64,000 nt of DNA from CAG-452 sp045531335 (GCA_045531335.1 JAZSDU010000007.1:14607-78606); one strand, 5' to 3'. Numbered from the stretch's first letter, positions 1 to 8,635 are shown. Made by a program: numbers and translations. Notes: generated by a model from the sequence alone, not told the origin.

Positions 1-19
1 TTATTAAAAACTTTTTCAT
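1..19 (-). CDS. Start of a - strand gene cut by the window edge
   Basis: Read on the - strand, an ATG at position 19 opens six codons (Met-Lys-Lys-Phe-Leu-Ile) before the window ends. A strong ribosome binding site (GGAGGG) lies seven bases upstream of the ATG. The product cannot be named. It is divergent from the small gene at 123, so the interval holds both promoters. Confidence 0.45.
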
Positions 20-61
20 AAAACCCTCCAAAAATTAGTATAACCAAAAAACACATAAATA

Positions 62-89
62 TTGACAAAACTAAAAAATATAGTATAAT
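62..89 (+). promoter_or_regulatory. Sigma-A type promoter
   Basis: TTGACA (62-67) and TATAAT (84-89), 16 bp apart, upstream of the small membrane protein gene at 123. Confidence 0.75.
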
Positions 90-122
90 TAATTATGTAA
101 GTTTATTTTAGGAGAAAAAGAA

Positions 123-278
123 ATGTTAGCAAAATCATGGAAAAGAATAGGTTTAATAATTTTAATTATTGCTTGTTTATGGAATGTTGTTTTTAAGCTA
201 GTAAACAAGATATCTTTTGATGCTGCAATAAATAGTGCAAAGCAAAAAATACAAACAATAACTAAATCTGATAAATAA
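123..278 (+). CDS. Small single-span membrane protein, 51 aa
   Basis: ATG at 123 follows GGAG at 111-114 and a consensus promoter, so this short frame is probably translated. The product is basic at the N terminus (MLAKSWKR), has one hydrophobic segment at about residues 9-27, and ends in a polar, Lys-rich tail. No family is recognised. It precedes rpmE, which has its own promoter, so functional linkage is not implied. Confidence 0.55.
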   Translation: MLAKSWKRIGLIILIIACLWNVVFKLVNKISFDAAINSAKQKIQTITKSDK

Positions 279-292
279 AATTTAAAATAAGT

Positions 293-321
293 TTGCAAAA
301 TAAAAAAAAGTATGTTAAAAT
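293..321 (+). promoter_or_regulatory. Promoter of rpmE
   Basis: TTGCAA (293-298), 17 bp spacer, TAAAAT (316-321) with an upstream TG dinucleotide. Leads to the L31 gene at 366. Confidence 0.6.
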
Positions 322-365
322 AGATAAAGATTTTTTTAATTAGCGAAGGAAGAGGTGAATACATA

Positions 366-566
366 ATGAAAAAAGATATACAACCAGAATATAATACAAC
401 AACAATTACATGTGCATGTGGTAATGTATTAGAAGTTGGATCTACAAAAAAAGATTTAAAAGTAGACGTATGTTCTAAATGTCATCCATACTGGACAGGT
501 AACTTAAGAAAAGATACAACAGGTGGAAGAGCTGATAAATTCAAAAAGAAATATGGAATTAGCTAA
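366..566 (+). CDS. rpmE: Ribosomal protein L31 (zinc-binding form)
   Basis: A 66-residue large-subunit ribosomal protein of normal family length. The zinc ligands of the C+ type are visible: Cys16, Cys18, Cys36 and Cys39 (CxC ... CxxC), followed by the typical HPYWTG segment. Its presence implies a zinc-independent paralogue may exist elsewhere, as in other Firmicutes. The start is set by the purine-rich GAGGTG sequence about 10 bases upstream. It has its own promoter and a terminator directly downstream, so it is monocistronic. Confidence 0.97.
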   Translation: MKKDIQPEYNTTTITCACGNVLEVGSTKKDLKVDVCSKCHPYWTGNLRKDTTGGRADKFKKKYGIS

Positions 567-580
567 TATTTGTTTAAACA

Positions 581-608
581 AAAACACTCTAACAAGGGTG
601 TTTTTTTG
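581..608 (+). terminator. Terminator after rpmE
   Basis: AACACTC/GGGTGTT stem (one G-T pair) with a six-base loop, followed by seven T. Confidence 0.85.
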
Positions 609-690
609 TTATTCTTTTTAGGACAAAACCTCCTAAATTTCATCAAAGGAAAAAAAGTTTAATAATAGAATATATAAATATTGAAACAGC

Positions 691-715
691 CAAAAAGGGG
701 ACAGTCCCCTTTTTA
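691..715. repeat. GGGACAGTCCC-type palindrome (family B)
   Basis: A near-perfect hairpin with arms AAAAAGGGG and CCCCTTTTT around ACAGT. Related GGGACAG/CTGTCCC sequences recur near 8097, 27078, 45057, 49601 and 56030. It lies just upstream of spoIID. Confidence 0.7.
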
Positions 716-739
716 GCCATTAAGAAAGTTTGGTGTTAT

Positions 740-1720
740 ATGAAAAAGATATTTATATATATACTATGTTTGATATTAGTATGTTTTTTAATACCTATTT
801 TATTTACAAAGAAACAAGAGATAAAAGAAGTTATATCAACAGAGAAAGAAGTACCTTTTGAGAATTACGATTATGGACAATATAAGACAATAAAATTATT
901 AGATAGTGCAACAGGAGAAATTCAAGAATTAGATTTAGATACATATTTGTTAGGAGTAGTATGCAGTGAAATGCCAGCAAGCTTTGAGGAAGAAGCTTTA
1001 AAAGCACAAGCAGTAGTTGCAAGGACATATACTATATACAAAATAATAAATAAAGGTAAACATGAAAATGCAGATATATGTGATGACTCGAAATGTTGTC
1101 AAGCATGGATTTCTAAAGAAGAAAGACTTAACAAATGGAGTGAGAAAGATAGAGAAAATAATTGGGCAAAAATTGAAAATGCAGTAAATAGTACAAAGGG
1201 TAAAATAATAACATATGAAGGAAATCCTATAAATGCTTTTTTTCATTCAAATAGTGGAGGCGCAACTGAAACTGCAACAGCGGTTTGGGGAGGAAACAAT
1301 TATCCATATTTGCAAGTAGTACAAACATCTGGAGAAGATTCATATACTCAATATAGTTCAGAACTTATTGTGAGTAAAGAAGAATTTATATCTAAAATTA
1401 AAGAATATCATAGCGATTTTATAATTGATTTTAATTTAGAAAATCAGATAGAAATATTAGAATATACAGAAGGGGGAAGAATAAAAAATATAAAAATAGG
1501 AAACTTAAATTTATCAGGAGTTGAGATAAGAAATATATTTGGATTAAAATCGGCAAAATTTGAAATTGATGTAGAAGAAAAAATAAAGTTTACTGTTATA
1601 GGGTATGGACATGGAGTTGGAATGAGCCAAACAGGAGCAGATAGCATGGCTAAACAAGGAAAAAAATATGAAGATATTATAAAACATTATTATACAGGTG
1701 TTCAGATTACAGATGTTTAG
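740..1720 (+). CDS. spoIID: Stage II sporulation protein D (SpoIID)
   Basis: Membrane-anchored lytic transglycosylase that, with SpoIIM and SpoIIP, degrades septal peptidoglycan during forespore engulfment. The 326 residues start with a membrane anchor (about 4-22). The conserved segment with Glu77 (SEMPASF ... EALKAQAVVARTY) holds the presumed catalytic Glu. A His/Cys-rich patch (HENADICDDSKCCQ, near residues 108-121) matches the zinc site of clostridial SpoIID. The C-terminal HGVGMSQ motif is intact. Length and motifs are normal. spoIIQ follows 92 bp downstream, the usual clostridial order. The start at 740 uses a weak GGTG site. Confidence 0.96.
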   Translation: MKKIFIYILCLILVCFLIPILFTKKQEIKEVISTEKEVPFENYDYGQYKTIKLLDSATGEIQELDLDTYLLGVVCSEMPASFEEEALKAQAVVARTYTIYKIINKGKHENADICDDSKCCQAWISKEERLNKWSEKDRENNWAKIENAVNSTKGKIITYEGNPINAFFHSNSGGATETATAVWGGNNYPYLQVVQTSGEDSYTQYSSELIVSKEEFISKIKEYHSDFIIDFNLENQIEILEYTEGGRIKNIKIGNLNLSGVEIRNIFGLKSAKFEIDVEEKIKFTVIGYGHGVGMSQTGADSMAKQGKKYEDIIKHYYTGVQITDV

Positions 1721-1812
1721 TAATTACAACAAGTTTTACAAATAATATGAATAAAATTCCAAATATAAGGAAATAATTTTACTAAAGAATACAATTAATA
1801 AGGAGGATACAG

Positions 1813-2613
1813 ATGAGAAGAGGAAGAAGAGAAAGACGTGAAGATAGCCATCTTAAGAGATTGATTTATATTTCAGGAGGAGTTTTATTAGTAATACTTA
1901 TTACTTTTATTATAACTTTTGTTGTTTATAATAATAAACTAAAAGAATACAGTTATAGCTCATTAACAACAGAAAAAATAGCTGATTTAGTTCCGAACTC
2001 AACAGAAGATTTAGGTGAACAGTTAGAACAAGCAAGTAGCGAAATCGGTAAAAGTATTGAAGAGGCAATAAATGAAATAGAAGAAAAACAAGACACAAAA
2101 GAACCTACTCAAGTTGAAAACAAAAAAGAAGAAACAAAGAATATAAAGGAAGAAAAGCAAGAAGAAAAAGTTGTAACTACAAATGTAGAACCTGAAAAAG
2201 TAAAAGATCCAGAGTTTGTTATTCCTGTAGAAGGAGAAATAATGAGAAATTATGCTAAAGATTCTCTTATATATTCTGAAACATTAGAAGAGTGGATAGT
2301 TCATTTGGGAATAGATATTAAAGCAGAAAGAACGACAGTTGTTAAGGCTTCAGAAGCAGGAACAATAGCATCAATTAAAAATGACCCTAGATACGGATTA
2401 ACTGTAGTAATAGAACATGTAAATGGGTTTAAGACAATATATTCGAACCTTCTTATAACTGAATTTGTTACAGAAGGAGAGAAGGTAGAAAAAGGACAAG
2501 CAATAGGAACAGTAGGAAACTCTGCTTCATTTGAAATAGTTGATGAACCACACCTGCATTTTGAAATTTTAAAAGATGATATAAATGTTGATCCTAATAT
2601 TTATTTAAAATAA
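1813..2613 (+). CDS. spoIIQ: SpoIIQ-like LytM (M23) protein
   Basis: Forespore membrane protein with an M23/LytM domain. An Arg-rich cytoplasmic N terminus is followed by a membrane span (about 17-39), a long charged Glu/Lys linker (60-130) and a LytM domain (135-266). The metal-binding motifs are complete: His164-x3-Asp168 and His247-x-His249. B. subtilis SpoIIQ lacks one of these, whereas clostridial SpoIIQ keeps them and may be an active endopeptidase. Its place next to spoIID and its anchor make SpoIIQ more likely than a general M23 hydrolase. AGGAGG precedes the ATG. Confidence 0.9.
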   Translation: MRRGRRERREDSHLKRLIYISGGVLLVILITFIITFVVYNNKLKEYSYSSLTTEKIADLVPNSTEDLGEQLEQASSEIGKSIEEAINEIEEKQDTKEPTQVENKKEETKNIKEEKQEEKVVTTNVEPEKVKDPEFVIPVEGEIMRNYAKDSLIYSETLEEWIVHLGIDIKAERTTVVKASEAGTIASIKNDPRYGLTVVIEHVNGFKTIYSNLLITEFVTEGEKVEKGQAIGTVGNSASFEIVDEPHLHFEILKDDINVDPNIYLK

Positions 2614-2640
2614 AAATATAAAAAGATAGTTTTTTTAAGT

Positions 2641-2686
2641 AAACACCTTGAATACTAATAGATAGTAGTATTCAAGGTGTTTGTTT
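2641..2686 (+). terminator. Strong terminator after spoIIQ
   Basis: Perfect 16-bp stem (2641-2656 with 2667-2682), ten-base loop, then a short T-rich tail. Confidence 0.85.
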
Positions 2687-2713
2687 GCAATTTACATAAT
2701 TTTGTGGTAAAAT
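2685..2713 (+). promoter_or_regulatory. Promoter of the HA-repeat gene pair
   Basis: TTGCAA (2685-2690), 17 bp spacer, extended -10 TGGTAAAAT (hexamer 2708-2713). Confidence 0.7.
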
Positions 2714-2737
2714 ATAAAGAGTTTAAAGGAGGAAAGA

Positions 2738-3721
2738 ATGGGTAAAAAAATATTATCTGAAGAACAAAAAAATAAAATATTAGATATGGTTTTAAACACA
2801 AGAAAGACATATAAAAAAATAGCAGATATTAATGGAACATCACTTGAACAAGTATATGATTTAATAGAAGAATATTGTAGAGAAAAAAATTATGAAACAA
2901 TCAGAAGAACTAAAAATGGAGTTGAGTTTGGAAAACAAACCGATGGAAGAAAAAGACCAAAAATTTTAAAGAATGTACAGGAAATACAAAAATGGGTTGA
3001 GGAAAATGGAAGAAAACCAAGACAAAAAATAAAAGGGGTAAAAACAGTAAAAAAAAGGAAAAAAGAAACAGAGGAACAAGAAGAGTTAAGGTTAGGGCGT
3101 GCTTTTAATAATACTAGAAATTCTGTTATGAAAGGATACGAAGGAAAAGATTTAGAAGAAATAAAAGATAAAACAGATAGAAAAATAGTAAGAATAATAA
3201 GAGAAATTGATGAAAATTATGAAAGTAAAAGGCAAGGAAGTTTAAGAAATACACAGGAAATAGAAAAATGGGTTGAGGAAAATGGAAGAAAGCCAAGACA
3301 AAAAATAAAAGGGGTAAAAACAGTAAAAAAGGGAGAAAAAGAAACAGAGGAACAAGAAGAGTTAAGGTTAGGGCATGCTTTGAATCATATTAGAACTTTT
3401 GTTATGAAAGGATACGAAGGAAAAGATTTAGAAGAAATAAAAGATAAAACAGATAGAGAAATGGTAAGAATAATAAGAGAAATTGATGAAAATTATGAAG
3501 ACAACTTAAAAACATATTATGAAAAATTAAGAAAAAAAGAAAAGGATAAACCAGCTAAGAGAAATGTTAAATTTGTACAAAAATTAGGAAACGAAAAGAT
3601 GGGAAAAATGATAATAAATTTAATTAAAACAAAGAATGCAACAGAAGAGCAAGTAAAAACAATAGCAGATTTTTATGGAGTAGATTTAGGGAAAATAGCA
3701 AATATTCATGAAGAAAGATAA
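2738..3721 (+). CDS. HTH plus two-repeat protein (helicase-associated-like repeats)
   Basis: No exact family is recognised. The 327 residues contain an N-terminal helix-turn-helix-like segment (about 1-50, with TYKKIADINGTS), then two near-identical 92-residue repeats (about 77-260) built on W-x-E-E-N-G-R-K-P-R ... EEQEELRLG ... LNNTR ... LEEI. That pattern resembles the small helicase-associated (HA) domain. A C-terminal block (about 278-327, GNEKMGKMIINLIKTKNATEEQV) is shared almost exactly with the next gene. The protein is very Lys/Glu rich and probably binds nucleic acid; that is inference. AAAGGAGG precedes the start. Confidence 0.75.
   Translation: MGKKILSEEQKNKILDMVLNTRKTYKKIADINGTSLEQVYDLIEEYCREKNYETIRRTKNGVEFGKQTDGRKRPKILKNVQEIQKWVEENGRKPRQKIKGVKTVKKRKKETEEQEELRLGRAFNNTRNSVMKGYEGKDLEEIKDKTDRKIVRIIREIDENYESKRQGSLRNTQEIEKWVEENGRKPRQKIKGVKTVKKGEKETEEQEELRLGHALNHIRTFVMKGYEGKDLEEIKDKTDREMVRIIREIDENYEDNLKTYYEKLRKKEKDKPAKRNVKFVQKLGNEKMGKMIINLIKTKNATEEQVKTIADFYGVDLGKIANIHEER
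2966..3517 (+). repeat. Two tandem 276-bp units inside the gene
   Basis: Units 2966-3241 and 3242-3517 are near identical at the DNA level (period 276 bp, 92 codons), which implies recent duplication. Confidence 0.85.
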
Positions 3722-3744
3722 ATAAAAAACAGGGAGAATCTTAT

Positions 3745-4761
3745 ATGGGAGCAAAACTATTAACACAAGAACAAAAAAATAAAATAATAGATATGGTTTT
3801 AAACACAAGAATGACATATAAATTAATTGCACGAAAAAATAATATAGATGCGATACAACTTAATCAAATTATAGATGAGTATTGTAGAGAAAATAATTAT
3901 AAAAGTTTTAGAAGAACAGAAAAAGGTACAATTTTTGAAAAAGAAGACGGAACTGTTGTTGAATTTGCAAGAATAGAACAAATCGAAACAGAGAAACAAA
4001 GTGATAAAAAAGTAAGAGAGCAAACTTTAGAAAATATAGAAGATATACAAAAATGGGCTGATAAAAATGGAAGAAAACCAAGAAGTGCAATCAAAGGTGT
4101 AAAAATAGCAAAAAAAGGTGAAAAAGAAACAAAAGAACAAGAAGAATTAAGAATGGGAACAGTATTAAATAATACAAGAAGAATTACTTATAAATACAAA
4201 GGGAAAAAGTTGGAAGAAATAGAAGATGAAAAAGATAGAGAAATAGTAAAAATATATAGGGAACTAGAGGAAACATATAAAGATAGAAGAAAAGCAAGAA
4301 AAAGAATTTTAAAAAAACTACAAGAAACAGAATGTTGGGCTGATAATAAACGAAGAAAACCTAGAACTACAATAAAAGGAGTGAAATTAGCAAAAGAAGG
4401 AGAAGTAGAAACAGAAGAACAAAAAGAATTAAGAATGGGAATGAACTTAGGTAATGCAAGAAGAATTGTTAATAAATATGAAGGAAAAGAATTAGAAGAA
4501 ATAGAAGATGAAGATGATAAAGACATAGTAAAAATTGTAAAGACACTTGATGATAAATATGAAAAAAATAAAGGATGGAAAAAGAAAAAAACTTCAGAAA
4601 GAAAGCTTAATTTAGTACAGACATTAGGAAATGAAAAGATGGGAAGAATGATAATAAATTTAATTAAAACAAAGAATGCAACAGAAGAGCAAGTAAAAAC
4701 AATAGCAGAATTCTACGGAGTAGATTTAGAAAAAGTAGTAAACAATAGAGAAGAAAGATAA
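3745..4761 (+). CDS. Paralogue of the preceding HTH/HA-repeat protein
   Basis: 338 residues with the same layout as the gene 23 bp upstream: N-terminal helix-turn-helix-like segment (TYKLIARKNNIDAIQ), an insertion of about 30 residues, two diverged repeats (about 93-185 and 187-275) with the WADxxxRKPR ... EEQ-ELRMG ... NxRR pattern, and the same C-terminal block. Its repeats have drifted apart while those of the neighbour have not, so the neighbour was probably homogenised recently. The pair forms one operon between promoter 2685-2713 and terminator 4766-4800. Function unknown. Confidence 0.75.
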   Translation: MGAKLLTQEQKNKIIDMVLNTRMTYKLIARKNNIDAIQLNQIIDEYCRENNYKSFRRTEKGTIFEKEDGTVVEFARIEQIETEKQSDKKVREQTLENIEDIQKWADKNGRKPRSAIKGVKIAKKGEKETKEQEELRMGTVLNNTRRITYKYKGKKLEEIEDEKDREIVKIYRELEETYKDRRKARKRILKKLQETECWADNKRRKPRTTIKGVKLAKEGEVETEEQKELRMGMNLGNARRIVNKYEGKELEEIEDEDDKDIVKIVKTLDDKYEKNKGWKKKKTSERKLNLVQTLGNEKMGRMIINLIKTKNATEEQVKTIAEFYGVDLEKVVNNREER

Positions 4762-4765
4762 TATT

Positions 4766-4800
4766 AAAAAACTATCGTAAATTAGTTCGATAGTTTTTTT
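4766..4800 (+). terminator. Terminator of the HA-repeat operon
   Basis: Stem AAAAACTATCG/CGATAGTTTTT with a ten-base loop and continuing T run. Confidence 0.9.
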
Positions 4801-4807
4801 GTTAGTA

Positions 4808-4837
4808 TTGAAAAAAACAATTAATATGTAATATAAT
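4808..4837 (+). promoter_or_regulatory. Promoter of the class A PBP gene
   Basis: TTGAAA (4808-4813), 18 bp spacer, TATAAT (4832-4837). Confidence 0.65.
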
Positions 4838-4867
4838 ATAAAATAGAAAAAATGGAGGAATTGTTGA

Positions 4868-7198
4868 ATGTTTATAACGGAAGATGGACAAATACAATCA
4901 GAAGCACCACAGACATATCAAATAAAAGGCAAAAATAACAAACATAGAAAAAATAGAAAGTATAAAAGACATTCTAAATTAAGAAAAGTAATAAAAGCAT
5001 TTTTTATTACTCTTTTAATCGTGTTCCTTCTTTTAGTGATAGCGGGTGGATATGTAGCATATGAATTATACAATATAGTTAAAGATGCTAAATTAAGTGA
5101 AAATGATTTAGTTATAAAATATGAAAACTCAGTTATAAAAGATATGCAAGGAAATACTTTAGGAGTTCTAAATGGAGATGAAAATAGAGAAAGTATACCT
5201 TTAAGTGAAATGCCAGAGTATTTACCAAAAGCATTTATATCAATAGAAGATGAAAGATTTTACGAACACAAAGGAGTAGATATAAAAAGGACAGCTAAAG
5301 CTACTTATACTTATATTACAAACGAAGGAAATTCTCCTTTTGGAGGAAGTACAATAACGCAACAATTAGTTAAAAATTTAACACAAGAAAAAGATGATAC
5401 ATGGCAAAGAAAAGTAAGAGAAATGGCAAGAGCTTATTATTTAGAACAAGAAATGTCTAAAGAAGAAATATTAGAATTATATTTAAATTTAATATTTTTA
5501 GGAGATACAGTATATGGAGTACAAAAAGGGTCTAATTATTACTTCGATAAAGATGCGATAAATTTAAGTCTAGCAGAATGTGCATTTTTAGCAGGAATTA
5601 ATCATTCCCCAAATTCATATGACCCATTCATAGAAAATAATAAGCAAGTATTGGAAAATATAAAAACAAGAACAAGAACAGTTCTACAAAAAATGTATGA
5701 ATTAGGAAATATAAATTCGCAGCAGGAATATATAGATGCGCTAAAAGAAGTAGATAATGGATTGAATTTTAAACAAGGAGCATTTCCAGAGGTGTTGTTT
5801 TCATATCATACAGATGCAGCAATAATTCAAATAATAGGCGAACTTCAGAATTTGAATGATTGGACATATGAACAAGCTAAACTATATTTGTCTAGTGGAG
5901 GATTTACTATTTATACAACTCAAAACCCGGATTTACAGGCGAAAATGCAAGAAGAGTTTAATCAAGAAAAATATAGACAGACTGCATATGATCAAAATGG
6001 AAATATACAAACATCACAAGCTGCTATGGTATTAATGGATCATAATACAGGTCATGTTCTTGCTATATGTAGTGGATTCGATGAAAAAACTGAGGCATTT
6101 GGATTTAATAGAGCAACATCTGGAACAAAGCAAACAGGATCTTCTATGAAACCAATATCTGTACTTGCACCAGCAATTGATAAAGGAGTAATTACTGCTG
6201 CAACTGTTTTTGAAGATAATCCAACAAGTTTTAACAATGGAACGTTTACTCCTAAAAATTATGGTTATACATATAAAGGATTAATTACAGTAAGAGAAGC
6301 TATAGCACATTCACAAAATATACCTATGGTAAAAGCATTATGCCTTTTAACAACAGATGAATCAATGACTTTTTTAAAAAAGGCAGGAATAACATCTCTT
6401 GATGAAGAAAGAGATAATTCTTTAGCTCCTCTTGCACTTGGAGGACTAACATGGGGAATAACACCTTTAGAAATGGCAGGAGCATATTCTGCAATTGCGA
6501 ATGATGGGGCATATATAAAACCAACATTTTATACAAAAGTAGTTGATTCAGACGGAAATATAATATTAGAGGCTAATAATAAAGAAACACAAATTATGTC
6601 TAAAGAAGCAGCATATGTTGTAAAAGAAGTGCTAACTCAACCAGTTAAAACCGGTACATCTACAAATTGTACAATAGAAGGAATGAGTGTAGGAGCAAAG
6701 ACTGGTACAACAAATGATGATTTCGATAGATGGTTTTGTGGATTTACACCATATTATACTGCTACAGTATGGTATGGATACGATAATAATGCAACTGTAA
6801 GTGGATGGGCTACAAATCCTGCTGGTCAAATATGGACTGGAGTAATGAGAGCTGTACATACAGGGTTAGAAGCCAAAACTTTTTATGAGACAAAACCAGA
6901 AAACGTTCTAGAGCTAGAAGTGTGTAAAAAATCTGGATTCTTAGCTACAAGAAGCTGTAAAAATTATGGAACATCATATACTGAATTTTTTGTACCAGGA
7001 ACAGAACCTATTCAAACATGTCCATATCATTCTTATGCAAAAGTTTGCACCGAAAGTGGTTTACTTGCAAATTCTAATTGCACAAATACAAAGAATGTAT
7101 ATGGAAGAGGAGAATGTGTAGGTAATAGCGATTTATGGCAAACAAGATCTTATTATTACAAATCAAATGTTCCAACAAAAGTTTGTACAATACATTAA
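4868..7198 (+). CDS. Class A penicillin-binding protein (GT51 glycosyltransferase plus transpeptidase)
   Basis: Bifunctional enzyme that polymerises glycan strands and cross-links peptides outside the membrane. Basic cytoplasmic tail, membrane span (about 42-67), GT51 domain with catalytic Glu127 in the EDERFYEHKG motif and GGSTITQQLVKN (159-170), then a transpeptidase domain with Ser425-x-x-Lys428, Ser482-Gln-Asn and Lys611-Thr-Gly. The C-terminal tail (from about 686) is Cys-rich with repeated C-x2-SG-LA-x3-4-C units, as in several clostridial PBPs, and may form disulfides or bind ligands. 776 residues is normal. RBS GGAGG at 4855. Confidence 0.95.
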   Translation: MFITEDGQIQSEAPQTYQIKGKNNKHRKNRKYKRHSKLRKVIKAFFITLLIVFLLLVIAGGYVAYELYNIVKDAKLSENDLVIKYENSVIKDMQGNTLGVLNGDENRESIPLSEMPEYLPKAFISIEDERFYEHKGVDIKRTAKATYTYITNEGNSPFGGSTITQQLVKNLTQEKDDTWQRKVREMARAYYLEQEMSKEEILELYLNLIFLGDTVYGVQKGSNYYFDKDAINLSLAECAFLAGINHSPNSYDPFIENNKQVLENIKTRTRTVLQKMYELGNINSQQEYIDALKEVDNGLNFKQGAFPEVLFSYHTDAAIIQIIGELQNLNDWTYEQAKLYLSSGGFTIYTTQNPDLQAKMQEEFNQEKYRQTAYDQNGNIQTSQAAMVLMDHNTGHVLAICSGFDEKTEAFGFNRATSGTKQTGSSMKPISVLAPAIDKGVITAATVFEDNPTSFNNGTFTPKNYGYTYKGLITVREAIAHSQNIPMVKALCLLTTDESMTFLKKAGITSLDEERDNSLAPLALGGLTWGITPLEMAGAYSAIANDGAYIKPTFYTKVVDSDGNIILEANNKETQIMSKEAAYVVKEVLTQPVKTGTSTNCTIEGMSVGAKTGTTNDDFDRWFCGFTPYYTATVWYGYDNNATVSGWATNPAGQIWTGVMRAVHTGLEAKTFYETKPENVLELEVCKKSGFLATRSCKNYGTSYTEFFVPGTEPIQTCPYHSYAKVCTESGLLANSNCTNTKNVYGRGECVGNSDLWQTRSYYYKSNVPTKVCTIH

Positions 7199-7213
7199 TT
7201 AAGGAGAACTTCT

Positions 7214-7753
7214 ATGAACTTAATAAATACAATAGATGAAACAATATACAATTTAATTATAAATTTAATGAATTCTAATACAACTGCTATTATGATATTT
7301 ATATCATTTTTAGGGTCAGCAGTAACATTAATTACTTTAACTATAGGTTTGATTTTATTATCAAAGAATAAAAGAGATTCTAAGTATATAGCAGTAAATT
7401 TAACATTAGTGTTTCTATTAAATAGAATAATAAAATTTATTATTGCAAGGCCAAGACCACAAATATTAAGGTTAGTACAAGAGAGTGGTTATAGCTTTCC
7501 TAGTGGACATGCAATGGTAGCAATGGGATTTTATGGTTTCTTAATATATTTAATATATATGAATATTAAGAATAAAAAAATAAAATATCCGTTAATAATA
7601 TTTTTAAGTATTCTAATACTATTAATAGGAATAAGCAGAATTTATTTGGGTGTTCATTATGCTACAGACGTAATAGGTGGATTTGTAATAGGAATTATAT
7701 ATCTAGCATTTTTTATAAAATATGCATATAAAAATAAAAAACAATTATGGTAA
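7214..7753 (+). CDS. PAP2-family membrane phosphatase
   Basis: 179-residue integral membrane phosphatase. The three PAP2 motifs are complete: Lys74-x6-Arg81-Pro82, PSGH at 96-99, and Ser141-Arg142-x5-His148-x3-Asp152. These enzymes dephosphorylate lipid phosphates such as undecaprenyl diphosphate or phosphatidylglycerol phosphate. Proximity to a PBP gene (15 bp upstream) makes a role in undecaprenyl diphosphate recycling plausible but not proven. Confidence 0.9.
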   Translation: MNLINTIDETIYNLIINLMNSNTTAIMIFISFLGSAVTLITLTIGLILLSKNKRDSKYIAVNLTLVFLLNRIIKFIIARPRPQILRLVQESGYSFPSGHAMVAMGFYGFLIYLIYMNIKNKKIKYPLIIFLSILILLIGISRIYLGVHYATDVIGGFVIGIIYLAFFIKYAYKNKKQLW

Positions 7754-7763
7754 GGGGGATATT

Positions 7764-8042
7764 ATGAACAATATATTTACATTAAAAAACATATTAATTT
7801 ATTTATTACTTATAAATTTAATAGCATTTTTAGCAATGTATATAGATAAAAAAAGAGCAAAATGGGGAAAATGGAGGATAAAAGAATCTACATTATTTAC
7901 ATTAGTGTTGCTGGGCGGAGGAATTGGAGGAATTGCAGGAATGTATACATTTAGGCATAAAACAAAGAAACCTGGATTTGTAATAGGGTTTCCTGCAATA
8001 TTAATAATTGAAATAATTTCTATAATAATGATTTGTGTTTAG
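7764..8042 (+). CDS. DUF1294 membrane protein
   Basis: 92 residues from the ATG at 7764, chosen because GGGGGA sits just upstream; an earlier in-frame ATG overlaps the PAP2 gene and has no such site. Two or three membrane spans and the DUF1294 signature MYIDKKRAKWGKWRI ... GGGIGG ... FRHKTKKP are visible. The family is common and uncharacterised. It is last in the PBP-PAP2 cluster. Confidence 0.88.
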   Translation: MNNIFTLKNILIYLLLINLIAFLAMYIDKKRAKWGKWRIKESTLFTLVLLGGGIGGIAGMYTFRHKTKKPGFVIGFPAILIIEIISIIMICV

Positions 8043-8056
8043 AGATTAAATAAAGC

Positions 8057-8124
8057 TGTAGGGGCGGGCCTTGTGCCCGCCCCAATGAATTAAAAAAGGG
8101 ACAGGCACAAGATCTGCCCCTACA
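8057..8124. repeat. TGTAGGGGC stem-loop repeat (family A) with an inner GGGACAGGCAC segment
   Basis: Ends are inverted (TGTAGGGGC ... GCCCCTACA). The left arm is itself a hairpin, GGGCGGGC-loop-GCCCGCCC. A GGGACAGGCACAAG segment of family B type sits inside. Confidence 0.75.
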
Positions 8125-8310
8125 ATTTTTTTAATATTTTAAATACAAAAAATAAATTTTATAATCTATCATTTTTTTGTCCAACAAGCAAAAACGATGT
8201 AACGTATGAGACAAAAGGCTTTTATAAAAAATAACAAACAAACATACTGTACACATAATTATTGTAAATAACTGTAAAACAACTAAAAAAGAAAGAATAA
8301 GTGTTTTGCA

Positions 8311-8378
8311 TGTGTATAACTAATAAACTACAAAACCTAATAACAACATTATTCACAGACTTATCCACAATATCCACA
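8311..8378. other. Cluster of DnaA-box-like sequences
   Basis: Four 9-mers match or nearly match TTATNCACA: TGTGTATAA (8311-8319, reverse), TTATTCACA (8349-8357), TTATCCACA (8361-8369) and ATATCCACA (8370-8378). The surrounding 8160-8560 is AT-rich and gene-free, and repeated GTTACA words follow at 8391-8420. dnaA and dnaN are not adjacent and gene direction does not change here, so an auxiliary DnaA-binding region is as likely as an origin. Confidence 0.45.
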
Positions 8379-8496
8379 GAACAAAAATAAAGTTACAAAA
8401 TTGTTACAAAAGAGTTACATAAATGCAAAAACGTAATATCAACGTTAACACTTTGAAATAAAACTGTAACATTATTATTTGAGATAAGTTTAAATA

Positions 8497-8525
8497 TTGA
8501 CTTTTTAAACTTATTTTGATAAAGT
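8497..8525 (+). promoter_or_regulatory. Probable glyS promoter
   Basis: TTGACT (8497-8502), 17 bp spacer, extended -10 TGATAAAGT (hexamer 8520-8525). No T-box specifier or antiterminator sequence is visible between it and glyS. Confidence 0.5.
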
Positions 8526-8563
8526 AATATCTATATTGTAAATATTAAAAAGAGTGGTATATA

Positions 8564-8613
8564 TGTAGGGGCGACTATCAGTCGTCCGCTCTTCGAAGAA
8601 TTACCCTAATACA
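8564..8613. repeat. Family A stem-loop repeat in the glyS leader
   Basis: Begins TGTAGGGGCGACTATCAGTC and contains the GCGAC/GTCGT hairpin and CTTCGAAG. A close copy is at 31278. It lies between the glyS promoter and start, so it would be transcribed. Confidence 0.6.
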
Positions 8614-8635
8614 ATAGAAAGAGAGGAAAATATTA

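Noticed and set aside
8311..8378. Assigning this as oriC
   Set aside because: No dnaA or dnaN adjacent and no change of gene direction; recorded only as a DnaA-box cluster.
8526..8635. T-box riboswitch before glyS
   Set aside because: No TGGNACCGCG-like antiterminator sequence or terminator was found in the leader.
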